Assembly: GCA_964495085.1 (NCBI GenBank)
Contig: CAZBUK010000002.1
Location: forward strand, 1 to 64,000
Source of the DNA: CAZBUK01 sp964495085
GTDB lineage: Bacteria; Bacteroidota; Ignavibacteria; T3Sed10-11
Direction: 5' to 3'
Length of the DNA: 64,000 nt
Program-made: the position numbers and the translations under genes
The notes under the pieces: generated by a model
What the model saw: the letters and a program-made list of their open reading frames with translations, nothing else
The model's database searches: none
Told to the model about the DNA's origin: nothing
Shown: positions 26,438-37,277 of the stretch, piece after piece
Layout of the letters: each line of letters begins with the position of its first letter
How positions within the stretch are numbered: position 1 is the stretch's first letter

Positions 26438-27778
26438 GTGAACCTCATTCGTATAATCCGCGGCAAACTCCAGGCCGATCAGACCCTTCGGAAGATTACC
26501 GTAAATACCGTCTGGCTGACGGCCGACCGGGTCGTCCGCATGGGAATCGGGTTGATCGTTGCAGTTTGGGTAGCGCGCTACCTCGGTCCTGAACAGTTCG
26601 GTATTTTAAACTACGCTCTTGCGTTCGTGGCGTTGTTCACTGCGTTTGCGACCCTCGGACTGGAACACATCTCCATACGGGAGATCGTCCGGAATACCGA
26701 TGTAAAATACGACATCATCGGCACCACGTTCTATCTGAAGCTTTCCGGTGCGATTGTCGCCTGTGTTTGCATTGGAGTTGCCGTCACGCTCATCCGGCCC
26801 GACGATCCCCTCACGAGAACCGTGGTAATGATCGTCGCGGGCACGCTCATCTTTCATGCCTTCGACGTCATAGACTACTGGTTTCAATCGCAGGTACAGT
26901 CGAAGTACAGCGTCATTGCGCGTAATTCCGCATTTCTGATCATCGCCGGGACGCAGGTTTATCTAATACTTCGCGCCGCACCGCTCGAAGCGTTTGCCTT
27001 TGCAAGATTAGCCGAATTCGGCATTGCCGCTCTTGGCCTGACGGTAATGTACCATCTCACGCGACAGCGCATCGCGGGCTGGTCCGGCAGTCTGAAGACT
27101 GCAAAATCTCTCCTGCGAGACAGCTGGCCGCTGCTCTTCTCGGGAATCATGATAACGATATATATGCGCATCGATCAGGTGATGATCGGTCAGATGGTCG
27201 GCGATGCCGAGGTAGGTATCTATTCCGCGGCGGTCCGCCTTTCGGAGGTCTGGTACTTTATTCCGATGGCGATCGTCTCTTCAACGTTTCCAAGCATCGT
27301 CCGGGCGAAAGAGGCGAATGAGGAGCTGTTTTATACCCGGCTGCAGCGTCTGTATAACCTGATGACATTCCTCGGCTACGCGGTTGCGATCCCCGCAACG
27401 TTTGTCGCAGGATACATCATCGAGTCCCTCTTCGGGAGCGAGTATTCGGCTGCAGGATCGATGCTCGCCGTTCTGATTTGGGGAGGCATATTCGTCAACC
27501 TCGGCGTAGCGCGGAGCTCCTTTCTGACGACGATGAACTGGACCCGGCTTCATTTGTTGTCGACCTTGTTCGGATGTATCATCAATGTCGCGTTGAATTT
27601 TATATTGATACCGTTTTACGGCGGCGTAGGCGCGGCAATTTCGTCCGTTGCGGCTTATTGGTTTACCGCCCATGGATCCTGTCTGCTTCATCCGTCGCTG
27701 CACCGGACCGGGAAGATGATCTCGAAAGCGCTTGTATTTCCAAAATTCTGGGATGAGAGCTATTATAGGAAAATGTGA
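26438..27778 (+). CDS. Wzx-type polysaccharide flippase
   Basis: A 446-residue polytopic protein of the polysaccharide transport (MATE/MOP) superfamily with about 12-14 membrane helices. The N-terminal region V-W-V-A-R-Y-L-G-P-E-Q-F-G-I-L-N-Y-A is diagnostic of Wzx-like flippases. It starts with a GTG codon at 26438. It would move a lipid-linked oligosaccharide across the inner membrane. A second, unrelated flippase lies about 8 kb downstream, so the locus may make more than one glycan. It is followed by a 236-bp gap before rfbA. Confidence 0.92.
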   Translation: MNLIRIIRGKLQADQTLRKITVNTVWLTADRVVRMGIGLIVAVWVARYLGPEQFGILNYALAFVALFTAFATLGLEHISIREIVRNTDVKYDIIGTTFYLKLSGAIVACVCIGVAVTLIRPDDPLTRTVVMIVAGTLIFHAFDVIDYWFQSQVQSKYSVIARNSAFLIIAGTQVYLILRAAPLEAFAFARLAEFGIAALGLTVMYHLTRQRIAGWSGSLKTAKSLLRDSWPLLFSGIMITIYMRIDQVMIGQMVGDAEVGIYSAAVRLSEVWYFIPMAIVSSTFPSIVRAKEANEELFYTRLQRLYNLMTFLGYAVAIPATFVAGYIIESLFGSEYSAAGSMLAVLIWGGIFVNLGVARSSFLTTMNWTRLHLLSTLFGCIINVALNFILIPFYGGVGAAISSVAAYWFTAHGSCLLHPSLHRTGKMISKALVFPKFWDESYYRKM

Positions 27779-28014
27779 GGCGATATTCAGGAGCGTACCG
27801 TTCGTACGAACCGATGCGGACATCCCGAATCGCCGCAGGCAGGATGTTGACATTTGCACTTTCAGGCACCCTTGCATACGATGACGGTAAAAGGCATATT
27901 AACGCGAAGAGCTTTCCGGATCGAATACTTCAGGCAAATGTATCCTGAACGCGATTCTGCAACGCGGGGAGGGATGCACATAAATCGATTAACAGACATA
28001 TACAGACGGAGCAT

Positions 28015-28893
<879 letters not shown>

Positions 28894-28894
28894 T

Positions 28895-29839
28895 ATGAAC
28901 ATCATCGACAAAATTCTCAGGGAACCCGAATTTGAAACCTCTCCTCCCGTTCTCATCGATATAGGCGCATCCGGAGAGATTCACAAAAAATGGAAGGAAA
29001 TCGCCGCCTACTCGGTATGCGTCGCCTTCGATGCCGACGATCGCGAATTCAACGTATCGGAGGCCGGAAATTCCGGATTTAAAAAGCTCTACCGTCTCAA
29101 CAGTCTCGTCGGTACAACGACATCCGATCGGACGCCTTTCCACCTGACAAAGTCTCCTTTCTGTTCGAGCATGCTCGAACCGGATACCGGGAGTGTACAG
29201 AACTGGTCGTTCGCCGACGCGTTTCAAGTAGAGAAAATCGTTACTATAAGATCGGTAGATATCGTTGAGGCAGTTGACCGGCTGAAGCTCGCCTCCGTCG
29301 ACTGGCTCAAATCTGATTCGCAGGGAATCGATCTCAGGTTGTTCCAGCGGCTAACCGAGGGCTTCGGAAAATTTCCGCTTGCGGTCGAATTTGAGCCCGG
29401 ACTCATTCCTGTTTACCGTCAGGAAGACATGGTGAAGGACGTCCTGGCAGCGATGACCGGCTCCGAATACTGGCTCTCCTCGCTTCACGTCAAAGGTACG
29501 AAGCGAATCAACAGGTCGCTCCTCGGGCGGTTCGATAACGCCTCGCTGCGTGGAAGACTTCCGCTGGGTATCAGGAACTCACCCTGCTGGTGCGAAATGA
29601 CCTACCTGCATTTGATGACCGGAGATTCCTTCAGCCGGCGGGAATACCTGCTGGCCATTGTGTTTGCCTTCATCGAGAAACAGTACGGTTTCGCGCTCGA
29701 ACTGGCGGAACGGGGGTCGGAACTCTTCGGCGATCGACTGTTTCGGGATATATATCATCGTTTGTACAGACGCATCGCATTGCATACGCTGAATATTCCG
29801 CTGCAACTATTCAGGAGAGCGTTCTACAAATATACGTAG
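28895..29839 (+). CDS. FkbM-like methyltransferase-related protein
   Basis: A 314-residue protein with an FkbM-type Rossmann start: V-L-I-D-I-G-A-S-G-E (residues 20-29) is the SAM-binding loop, and D-W-L-K-S-D-S-Q-G-I-D (about 130) matches the family's second acidic motif (normally L-K-I-D-x-E-G). The usual E in the second motif is replaced by Q, so activity may be altered. FkbM proteins O-methylate sugars or lipids in secondary metabolite and surface-glycan loci. The C-terminal 100 residues are helical and not assigned. It follows rfbA by 1 bp. Confidence 0.7.
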   Translation: MNIIDKILREPEFETSPPVLIDIGASGEIHKKWKEIAAYSVCVAFDADDREFNVSEAGNSGFKKLYRLNSLVGTTTSDRTPFHLTKSPFCSSMLEPDTGSVQNWSFADAFQVEKIVTIRSVDIVEAVDRLKLASVDWLKSDSQGIDLRLFQRLTEGFGKFPLAVEFEPGLIPVYRQEDMVKDVLAAMTGSEYWLSSLHVKGTKRINRSLLGRFDNASLRGRLPLGIRNSPCWCEMTYLHLMTGDSFSRREYLLAIVFAFIEKQYGFALELAERGSELFGDRLFRDIYHRLYRRIALHTLNIPLQLFRRAFYKYT

Positions 29840-29895
29840 CACGTTTTAAAAGCCCGTTCAATTCCGTCTCGGATTTTTCCGTAGGTCGACGTATC

Positions 29896-31122
29896 ATGAA
29901 ATTCCTCAAGATCACGACACTCTACCCGTCTTATATCCGGTATTTCTATTCACGCAACCCCTCATTGCGCAGCGCATCGTACGAAGTTCAAAAGGCAGGA
30001 CTGGATAACGATTCATTCGGATGGATGGATGCCTGGAGCCACGCGCTTACCCCGCTCGGCTACGATGTCATGGAGGTCAACGCAAACGTGCTGCCGCTTC
30101 AGACGGCATGGGCGCGGGAGCACGGCGTTCCGGTTAACAGACTTACTTGGCAGAAGGATATCGCAACCGCGCAGATAGGGGCATTCCGTCCCGATATAAT
30201 CTTCACCCAGGATCCCGCAGGTTTGCGGTATATCGACATAGGAAATATCAAACGCGACATGCCGTCGGTGAAGCTCACCATGGCATGGTGCGGCGCTCCG
30301 ATGGCGGACTTTAGCGTTCTCCGCCTGCACGACCTGGTACTCTCGTGCATCCCGGAACTCGTGCAATATTTCGACAGCACCGGAATACCTGCATTTCATC
30401 TCGATCACGCGTTCGATCCCCGCGTACTCGACCGGATAGATTCAGAGGCCGAAAAATCGATCGACTTCTCATTCATCGGACAACTCGTCCGCAGCCGTAA
30501 TTTTCATCTCGCCCGGGAAACCCTTCTCGAATACCTGACTGAGACCGGGGGCATAACGATCTTCACGCCGAACTATCGTACGCCGCCGCTCAAGGCGATC
30601 AAGACATACATCCGGTATCCGCTCTATTATACCGTTAGATTATTTCGTACCTTGGGAATACCGGACGAAATGCTGAAAAAAGCGGCGGGAGCCGGAAGGT
30701 ACGACGTCATCAGCGATAAACCCCGGAATCCCGTCAACCGGAAGCTGGCTCCCTTTATGCAGCCACCGGTATTCGGACTGGAAATGTATCGAACCCTGCA
30801 GAAATCCAAAGTCACCTTGAACAGCCACATCGATATCTCCGTCAATTCCGCTTCAAATATGAGACTCTTCGAAGCGACGGGTGTGGGTACCTGCCTCCTG
30901 ACGGACTGGAAAAAGAACATCCCCCGGCTCTTCGAACCCGATCATGAAGTCGTAACCTACGCTTCTCCGGAAGAATGCAGCGAAAAAGTCCGGTGGTTGC
31001 TCGATAATCCCGAAGAACGGGAAAAGATTTCCGCGCACGGCCGGAAACGGACGCTTCGGGATCATACGTTCACAAACCGGGCCGATATTTTGCATGAAAT
31101 AATTCGGAAAGCGCTCGGATAG
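29896..31122 (+). CDS. CgeB-like glycosyltransferase
   Basis: A 408-residue protein from the ATG at 29896; the frame is open further upstream, but that part overlaps the preceding gene and has no family features. It has a GT-B architecture with an N-terminal half of weak similarity and a C-terminal half carrying S-N-M-R-L-F-E-A-T-G-V-G-T-C-L-L and a Y-A-S-P-E-E-C region. These match the C-terminal domain of CgeB/spore-coat type glycosyltransferases (GT1-like group). Likely transfers a sugar from a nucleotide donor; acceptor unknown. Its stop is directly followed by the next ATG. Confidence 0.8.
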   Translation: MKFLKITTLYPSYIRYFYSRNPSLRSASYEVQKAGLDNDSFGWMDAWSHALTPLGYDVMEVNANVLPLQTAWAREHGVPVNRLTWQKDIATAQIGAFRPDIIFTQDPAGLRYIDIGNIKRDMPSVKLTMAWCGAPMADFSVLRLHDLVLSCIPELVQYFDSTGIPAFHLDHAFDPRVLDRIDSEAEKSIDFSFIGQLVRSRNFHLARETLLEYLTETGGITIFTPNYRTPPLKAIKTYIRYPLYYTVRLFRTLGIPDEMLKKAAGAGRYDVISDKPRNPVNRKLAPFMQPPVFGLEMYRTLQKSKVTLNSHIDISVNSASNMRLFEATGVGTCLLTDWKKNIPRLFEPDHEVVTYASPEECSEKVRWLLDNPEEREKISAHGRKRTLRDHTFTNRADILHEIIRKALG

Positions 31123-31953
31123 ATGGAAGGGCTCATTAAACCGCTTCTCTACGATCCCGGCAAACATATATATCGGTTGGTCAGGGAAAAAAATTACCGG
31201 ACACTCTGCTGGATGGCGTCGCGGTTTACATTCCGCAACCGGCGAAGCCCGGGAAAAACCCGGCTGCATTCCTGGACCGTTCATTTCCCCGATGCGCTGT
31301 CGCTGCTCTTTACATACAGGGACATATTCGTGAACGGGCTCTATGCATTTCCGGCTGCAGACAATAGACCGCATATAGTCGATGCCGGAGCGAACATAGG
31401 CCTGAGCGCATTGTTCTTTAAACAGCTCTATCCGGAGTGCCGCATAACCGCGCTTGAACCGGATCCGGCGGTGTTCTCATATCTCGAAAAAAATATGCGA
31501 GGGAACGGTTATACGGACGTTCGTCTGATCAACTCCGCCGCGTGGGTGAGCGATACACAGCTCTCATTCCACCCCGAAGGCGCGGATGCGGGGTATCTCA
31601 CAGACAGGAGCGGGAACGGTACGATAACCGTTGAAGCGATCGATCTTGCGCAGCTGCTTCGGGATGAACGGGTCGATTTTCTGAAATTGGATATCGAGGG
31701 GGCGGAATCTGTCGTCGTTCCGGGTTGCAGCGATGCATTCGAACGAATTCCATTCGTGTTTGTCGAGTATCATTCGCGCATCGGAGAAAAGCAATCCATC
31801 GATTCCATCGTATCCGTTCTGAGCCGTGCAGGATACCGTCTCCATATGCAGCCCGTATTCTATTCACCCGCCCCGTTCAGAACGCGGCGGACGCAATTCG
31901 GATTCGATCTACAGGTAAATATTTTCGCATGGAAAGAGATACCCCGGTCATGA
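31123..31953 (+). CDS. FkbM family methyltransferase
   Basis: A 276-residue methyltransferase. The SAM motif is I-V-D-A-G-A-N-I-G-L-S (about residues 84-94), followed by A-L-E-P-D-P-A-V-F and the FkbM signature F-L-K-L-D-I-E-G-A-E (about 186-195). It probably O-methylates a sugar of the surface glycan. It starts immediately after the stop codon of the upstream transferase, so translation is likely coupled. Compared with the other FkbM-like protein in this locus, all family motifs are intact. Confidence 0.88.
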   Translation: MEGLIKPLLYDPGKHIYRLVREKNYRTLCWMASRFTFRNRRSPGKTRLHSWTVHFPDALSLLFTYRDIFVNGLYAFPAADNRPHIVDAGANIGLSALFFKQLYPECRITALEPDPAVFSYLEKNMRGNGYTDVRLINSAAWVSDTQLSFHPEGADAGYLTDRSGNGTITVEAIDLAQLLRDERVDFLKLDIEGAESVVVPGCSDAFERIPFVFVEYHSRIGEKQSIDSIVSVLSRAGYRLHMQPVFYSPAPFRTRRTQFGFDLQVNIFAWKEIPRS

Positions 31954-31990
31954 TAAGATTCAACATTCGTCGCGGAAGGTTTCCGGTGCG

Positions 31991-33235
31991 ATGAAAATTT
32001 TACATTTCAGTGCGGACGATATCGTTTACGGTGCGGGGCGCGCCGCTTACCGGATCCACGAAGCCCTCCTGAGCAACGGAATGGATTCGCTTTTCGAGGT
32101 GCAGGTCAAGGGAAGCACCGACAGGACCGTGCGGGGACCGGCGACGCCGCTGAAGAAAGGAATCGGGTTGGTCCGCCCATTCATCGACTCGCTCCCGCTC
32201 CAGATGTATCCCGGAAGAAAGCGGGTTCAATGGTCCGCTTCCTGGTTGCCGTACCGTCTCGGAAAATCGATCCGGGCCGTCCGGCCGGATATCGTCCATG
32301 TCCATTGGATAGGGAACGGCTTCATCCCGATATCCGGATTTCAAAAAATGAAAACACCGATCGTCTGGACGCTCCATGATATGTGGGGATTTACGGGCGG
32401 ATGTCACTACAGCGGAGATTGCGTTAAATATAAGGATCGATGCGGGGCGTGCCCTCAGTTATCTTCCCGCCGCGAGCACGACCTCAGCAGATGGGTGTGG
32501 AACAGAAAGCAGAAGCACTGGTACGGATTACCGATGCATATCGTCGCGCCGAGCCGATGGCTCTATGAATGTGTACGGGAAAGCTCGCTCATGAAGGACA
32601 AGCCGGTCGAATTGATCCCGTATTGCATCGATACCACCCTTTATAGAGATATCGATCGGTCAACGGCACGCGATGCTCTCGGGATTCCGGTAGACAGAAC
32701 TCTCCTCTTATTCGGCGCCATAAATGCCCACAGCGACCGCAGGAAAGGGTTTCACCTGCTCCAGCCGGCGCTGCGGAAGCTGGCAGGAAGCGGCCATAAC
32801 GGGATTGAACTCGTCGTCTTCGGATCGTCCGAACCCCTTGAACCGCCGGATTTCGGCTTCCCCGTCCGGTACATGGGCAGGCTGCATGACGATCAGACGC
32901 TCGCTCTGCTGTATGCCGCGTCGGATCTCCATCTCGCGCCGTCGACCGAAGACAACCTTCCCAATACCGTCATCGAGGCGATGGCATGCGGAACTCCAAC
33001 GGTCGCATTCCGGATCGGCGGCATGCCCGACATGATAGATCATCATCAGAATGGTTATATCGCAGAACCGTTCGATATCGACGATTTTGCAAGCGGTATC
33101 CGGTGGATGCTCGAAGACCGGAACAGGCTGGCCGGTCTGCGCTCGGCCGCCCGGCAAAAAACCGAACGTACATATACGCAAACGCTCATCGCCGGGAAAT
33201 ACCGGTCGATTTATACGAACCTCATCAGAGGATGA
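31991..33235 (+). CDS. Glycosyltransferase family 4
   Basis: A 414-residue GT-B enzyme of the GT4 group. The N-terminus contains the glycine-rich G-A-G-R-A-A-Y-R-I-H. The middle has a loop with four cysteines (G-C-H-Y-S-G-D-C, C-G-A-C) that is seen in WcaC-like enzymes. The C-terminal donor-binding site reads P-S-T-E-D-N-L-P-N-T-V-I-E-A-M-A-C-G-T-P, including the E-x7-E type motif. It adds a sugar to the glycan with retention of configuration, by family analogy. The following YfhO gene starts within a few bases of its stop. Confidence 0.92.
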   Translation: MKILHFSADDIVYGAGRAAYRIHEALLSNGMDSLFEVQVKGSTDRTVRGPATPLKKGIGLVRPFIDSLPLQMYPGRKRVQWSASWLPYRLGKSIRAVRPDIVHVHWIGNGFIPISGFQKMKTPIVWTLHDMWGFTGGCHYSGDCVKYKDRCGACPQLSSRREHDLSRWVWNRKQKHWYGLPMHIVAPSRWLYECVRESSLMKDKPVELIPYCIDTTLYRDIDRSTARDALGIPVDRTLLLFGAINAHSDRRKGFHLLQPALRKLAGSGHNGIELVVFGSSEPLEPPDFGFPVRYMGRLHDDQTLALLYAASDLHLAPSTEDNLPNTVIEAMACGTPTVAFRIGGMPDMIDHHQNGYIAEPFDIDDFASGIRWMLEDRNRLAGLRSAARQKTERTYTQTLIAGKYRSIYTNLIRG

Positions 33236-33241
33236 TTGTAT

Positions 33242-35716
33242 ATGGTGAAAAAGAAATCCAAACGGAATAGCGAGAAACGTACAAAGGAGATTTCCATACC
33301 GACACGCACGGGACATCTCATCGCGGCCGGAATACTTATTGCAGCCTTCGTCATTTTCTTCCATGCTCTTTTCTTCGGGGGGAAAATCTTCGTATCGAGC
33401 GACGATATATCCGCAGCCGCCTACCGCCCCTACGTGGAGAAAGCCGAGAGCGAGGGGGTTTTCCCCCTCTGGACGCCGTACCTCTTCAGCGGGTTGCCGA
33501 GCTATGCGAGCATGATGGCCTCAGGCGATCGGTGGTTCGATCTTATACAGAAGGGATTTTCATTTGTAACGAATTCGATCCGGCGGATCTTCCGCGACCA
33601 TTACGTCTTCGTCGTTATATTCTTTCATATCCTGTTCGCTTGTTCACTGTATGCGCTTGCATACGGTAAAACGAAAAATATCGCGGCCTCGCTCTTCGCC
33701 GCGCTGACTATTTCGTTCTGCCTGGGGATCATCATCTGGGTGATGGAGGGACATTTCACAAAAGCCCGATCGCTGATTTCACTGCCGCTCCTCCTGCTCA
33801 TGGCCGAACAGCTCCGGACGCGCATAAAGATCTGGCATATCCTGACCGTCATCGTAATACTCCATATGCACGGCTCGCACCTCCAGATGCTTTATTATTC
33901 TGTGATGACCATGGCGATTTACTACCTGTTTTTCACGGTGCGTTACCTTGTAAAAAAAGAGAACGTCGCACCTGTAATAAAATCCGCGGTCGTCCTCGCG
34001 TTATGTGCCGGATTCTCGTTCCTCATGCAGGCGGACAGGTACCTCTCTACCTATGAGTACAATCAATACTCGATCAGGGGTGTCGGTCCGTTGGAGAAAA
34101 CCGACGAAGCGACCGGCACTCCGGGCGGGGGTCTCGACTATGATTATGCGACCAACTGGTCGTTCAGTCCGCAGGAGCTCACGACCTTCGTTATCCCCTC
34201 CTTCTACGGCTTCGGAACACATACATATCGGGGGGAGCTGACGCAAAACCAGCCGGTTCGTGTGAACACCTACTTCGGCCAGATGCCTTTCACGGTCGCG
34301 CCCGTATACGCGGGCATCGTGCTCCTTTTCTTCGCCGTGGTCGGCATGACGATCTACCGCCGCGATCCATTCATTCAGTTCCTCATGGTACTCTCCGGAT
34401 TTTCCCTGCTTGTCTCATTCGGCAGAACGCTTCCGGTTCTTTACGACCTGCTCTATCATTATCTACCGCTGTTCGACAAGTTCAGAGCGCCGAGCATGAT
34501 TCTGATACTTCTGCACGTCGCGCTTGCAATCGCCGCTGCGTACGGGGTGTCGGGAATAGCGAATATGGGGCGCGAAAAACGCCCGGCATTGCCGCTCTGG
34601 CTGCGACGGATTCTCATCGTCTCGGGCACTCTCTTTATTCTCTCATTCCTCGCACGGGGCGTATTCGAATCCGCATACATCGGTTTGATCCAGGCTTCGG
34701 GCAAACAAATACCCCCTCAGCTCCACGGCTGGATATACGACGGTATGATGGCCGACGCTTCGTTTAATATTGGACTGATTCTCATCGTCGCCGGACTGAT
34801 CGCGCTCTATTTACGCGGGAATATACCGGGCACACTCTGGGCCGGCGCACTGATACTGGTCAGCATTGTCGACGTCTGGAGAGTAGCGTACCGGCCGATG
34901 GAAGTCCATCCCGAAGCAGCTTATGCGCGCGCCTTCGAGCCGGGACAGGCTGTCAGGTTTCTGCAAACGGACGACGATCTGTACCGTGTCATGCAGGTTC
35001 AGAACAACCAGGCGCTTGCCGACAACAGATTGTCATCGTTCTTCATTCAGGATATATACGGTTATCATCCGGCGAAAATCCGCATCTACCAGGATATGAT
35101 CGACATCGCCGGCATCATGAATCCTTTCATATGGAATATCCTGAATGTGAAGTACGTTCTGGGGGAGCGGTTCTACGACGCGGAATATCTCCGGCCCGTT
35201 TTCGACGGAGACAGGAAAATAATGGAGAACACGAACCGTCTGCCGCGCCTCTGGTTTGTTGGGAGAGTTGAAACGAGCGATCCGCATACGATCTTGCATG
35301 CAATGCGCGATGCGGCATTCGATCCGCATGAACTCGCATACCTGGAATGTGATCCGGAAATCGATATAGATCCGGCGTCGCCGGAATCTTCCGCACGTAT
35401 CACGGGCTTCGGGATTCATCATCTCTCGGCGGACGTCCGATCGGAGGGGAATCAGTTCCTGGTTGTCAGCGAGGTATACTATCCCGCGGGTTGGAACGCC
35501 TATCTGAACGGAGAACGGATCGAGATCCATAAGACGAATTACTTTTTACGCGGCGTCGTCATTCCTCCCGGCGAGCATACGCTCGAAATGCGGTTCGAGC
35601 CCCGAATCTTCGCCATCGGAAAAACGCTTACGCTGATAACGAACCTGCTCGTGGTAATATTCGGCATCGGGCTGCTTGCCTTTCACTATAAAAAGAAAAA
35701 CAGCGCGCCCCGATGA
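33242..35716 (+). CDS. YfhO-family polytopic membrane protein
   Basis: An 824-residue membrane protein (ATG at 33242; the TTG at 33236 in frame is an alternative). A basic N-terminal tail is followed by about a dozen membrane helices, a periplasmic loop with F-V-S-S-D-D-I-S near the first loop and W-T-P-Y-L-F-S-G-L-P-S-Y, and a large C-terminal beta-rich domain before the last helix. The family (YfhO/PMT-like) is implicated in lipid-linked sugar transfer, such as glycosylation of teichoic acids or envelope glycoproteins. Here it may act on the glycan after flipping. Its end overlaps the second flippase start by 4 bp. Confidence 0.9.
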   Translation: MVKKKSKRNSEKRTKEISIPTRTGHLIAAGILIAAFVIFFHALFFGGKIFVSSDDISAAAYRPYVEKAESEGVFPLWTPYLFSGLPSYASMMASGDRWFDLIQKGFSFVTNSIRRIFRDHYVFVVIFFHILFACSLYALAYGKTKNIAASLFAALTISFCLGIIIWVMEGHFTKARSLISLPLLLLMAEQLRTRIKIWHILTVIVILHMHGSHLQMLYYSVMTMAIYYLFFTVRYLVKKENVAPVIKSAVVLALCAGFSFLMQADRYLSTYEYNQYSIRGVGPLEKTDEATGTPGGGLDYDYATNWSFSPQELTTFVIPSFYGFGTHTYRGELTQNQPVRVNTYFGQMPFTVAPVYAGIVLLFFAVVGMTIYRRDPFIQFLMVLSGFSLLVSFGRTLPVLYDLLYHYLPLFDKFRAPSMILILLHVALAIAAAYGVSGIANMGREKRPALPLWLRRILIVSGTLFILSFLARGVFESAYIGLIQASGKQIPPQLHGWIYDGMMADASFNIGLILIVAGLIALYLRGNIPGTLWAGALILVSIVDVWRVAYRPMEVHPEAAYARAFEPGQAVRFLQTDDDLYRVMQVQNNQALADNRLSSFFIQDIYGYHPAKIRIYQDMIDIAGIMNPFIWNILNVKYVLGERFYDAEYLRPVFDGDRKIMENTNRLPRLWFVGRVETSDPHTILHAMRDAAFDPHELAYLECDPEIDIDPASPESSARITGFGIHHLSADVRSEGNQFLVVSEVYYPAGWNAYLNGERIEIHKTNYFLRGVVIPPGEHTLEMRFEPRIFAIGKTLTLITNLLVVIFGIGLLAFHYKKKNSAPR

Positions 35717-36969
35717 TCCTCCGATCCGTTTACGAGAAGGGATTCTTCCACCTTCTCTCGGCAAATTTCCTGCAGCAATTCCTGGGATTCGGAATCCTGG
35801 TTATCGTTGCGAAATTTCTGGATCCCGTCCGCGTGGGGGAGATCCGGATCATTCAATCGTATGCCGTCATATTCGCCGTCCTTGCCGCTTGCGGGACGGG
35901 AACCGCTCTCCTAAAAACGGCCTCCGAAAACCGGCCGCATGCAGAGAAGGAATCCCTGCTGCGCGCCGCGCTCACACGGACTGCCTGGACAACATTCATA
36001 TCTCTCTCGCTGCTGGTCGGCCTCGCCGTTTCTGGAATTATAACCTCGTCCACACACCTCGCCTTGTGGCTCTGCATCTACGCGATTCATATCCCGTTCG
36101 CGGCTGGAACGGATATATTCCTCTCGTACCTGCAGGCGCTGAAGAGAATCAAGGCTATCGCGCGCACGCAGGTTATCATCAAGCTGCAGGCATTTGCCAT
36201 CATCATCGCGGCATCTCTGATATGGGGATTCGAAGGATTCATCGTGGCGACGATACTGGCATATATCGCGGGCATGATTCCCATTTTGAAAACGACCGGA
36301 CTTTCATTTTTGAAGCAACCCGCGGCGGCGCTACCGGCGGGTTTCGCCGGTCTTGCATTTTACTCAGTTATGACGAACGTGACAAGCATGATCGGGAAAT
36401 TCGGCGATATGATTATCCTGGATCATTTTTCGGAAATGAGGGATACCATCGGATCGTATGCGCTTGCGTCTCTGTTCATGTTCGGCGCAATCCAGGTTAC
36501 CGCGACCGTTCAGACAATATCGACGCCTTACTTCAGCGAACGCGCCGGCGATCGCGAATGGATGGGGAAGACGGTGCTGCATACCCAGTTGAAAATGGCG
36601 GGGCTGAGCGTTGTCGCCGCGGTATGTTTATACGCCGTGGCGTATCTTTTGATTTCATATTTCTACGGACCCGCATATCTCCCGGCGCTCGATTTCCTCC
36701 CGGTCCTTCTCATGCGTTACGTACTCTGGTCATGCTTCGCGGTTACCGGAGTAGCTCTGCTGGGCATGGGATATATGAAGTATAATCTTATTGTCGTGCT
36801 GATCACGACTCCCTTGTCGCTGTTTCTCGCCTATGCGCTTCTTCAGTCCTGGGGGATCATCGGAGTTGCCTGGGCGCAGGTGATCGCCGCAACGGTCGGA
36901 CTGATTCTCACGACGCTTCTGTTCAGAATCGCACTCAAGCGACACCTCCCCACGTCGGGGACGAGCTGA
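35713..36969 (+). CDS. Second polysaccharide flippase (Wzx-like)
   Basis: A 418-residue polytopic MOP-superfamily transporter with about 12 helices. The N-terminus (F-L-Q-Q-F-L-G-F-G-I-L-V-I-V-A-K-F-L-D-P) fits Wzx-like flippases, although it diverges from the flippase at 26438. The ATG overlaps the stop of the YfhO gene (ATGA), so the two are probably translated together. This pairing may define a sub-pathway: a dedicated flippase plus a periplasmic transferase. It is the last gene before the repeat tract. Confidence 0.88.
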   Translation: MILRSVYEKGFFHLLSANFLQQFLGFGILVIVAKFLDPVRVGEIRIIQSYAVIFAVLAACGTGTALLKTASENRPHAEKESLLRAALTRTAWTTFISLSLLVGLAVSGIITSSTHLALWLCIYAIHIPFAAGTDIFLSYLQALKRIKAIARTQVIIKLQAFAIIIAASLIWGFEGFIVATILAYIAGMIPILKTTGLSFLKQPAAALPAGFAGLAFYSVMTNVTSMIGKFGDMIILDHFSEMRDTIGSYALASLFMFGAIQVTATVQTISTPYFSERAGDREWMGKTVLHTQLKMAGLSVVAAVCLYAVAYLLISYFYGPAYLPALDFLPVLLMRYVLWSCFAVTGVALLGMGYMKYNLIVVLITTPLSLFLAYALLQSWGIIGVAWAQVIAATVGLILTTLLFRIALKRHLPTSGTS

Positions 36970-37277
36970 ATGCATACTTGAGTTTTTTCATTTTTGATTT
37001 GTAGTTTCCTGGTATCGACCTGAACGGACTTCTGTCTCCTGTCTCCTGACTCCTATCTTCTGCCTACAGTCTTCTGTCTTCTGAACCCTGTCTCCTGTCT
37101 CCTGACTCCTATCTTCTGCCTTCAGAATTCTGTCTCCTGACTCCTGCCTTGTGTCTCCTGCCCCCTGTCTCCAAACTCCCCAGTCCCTCAGAGCCCGCCC
37201 CCGTGTTTGATTTTCGATTCCGTTCTTACGATATTGATCAAACATATCAGTTTTTACCATTCACAACCGGAATATAC
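36970..37277. repeat. CTGTCTCCTG-rich direct-repeat tract
   Basis: A non-coding 308-bp gap. Between about 37031 and 37172 the sequence is made of imperfect 7- to 10-bp units such as CTGTCTCCTG, ACTCCT and ATCTTCTGCC. A 34-bp block is repeated exactly: 37032-37065 and 37088-37121, a 56-bp period. A 90-codon minus-strand frame through it encodes only low-complexity R/Q/E/T/D peptide, so I do not call it a gene. The start of uxs lies about 100 bp beyond the tract. Confidence 0.85.

Noticed and set aside
29590..29895. Upstream extension of the CgeB-like gene
   Set aside because: Overlaps the preceding gene in another frame and looks unlike protein; the ATG at 29896 starts family-like sequence.
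36988..37260. 90-codon minus-strand frame through the repeat tract
   Set aside because: Encodes only a low-complexity R/Q/E/T/D peptide produced by the CAGGAGACAG-like repeat.
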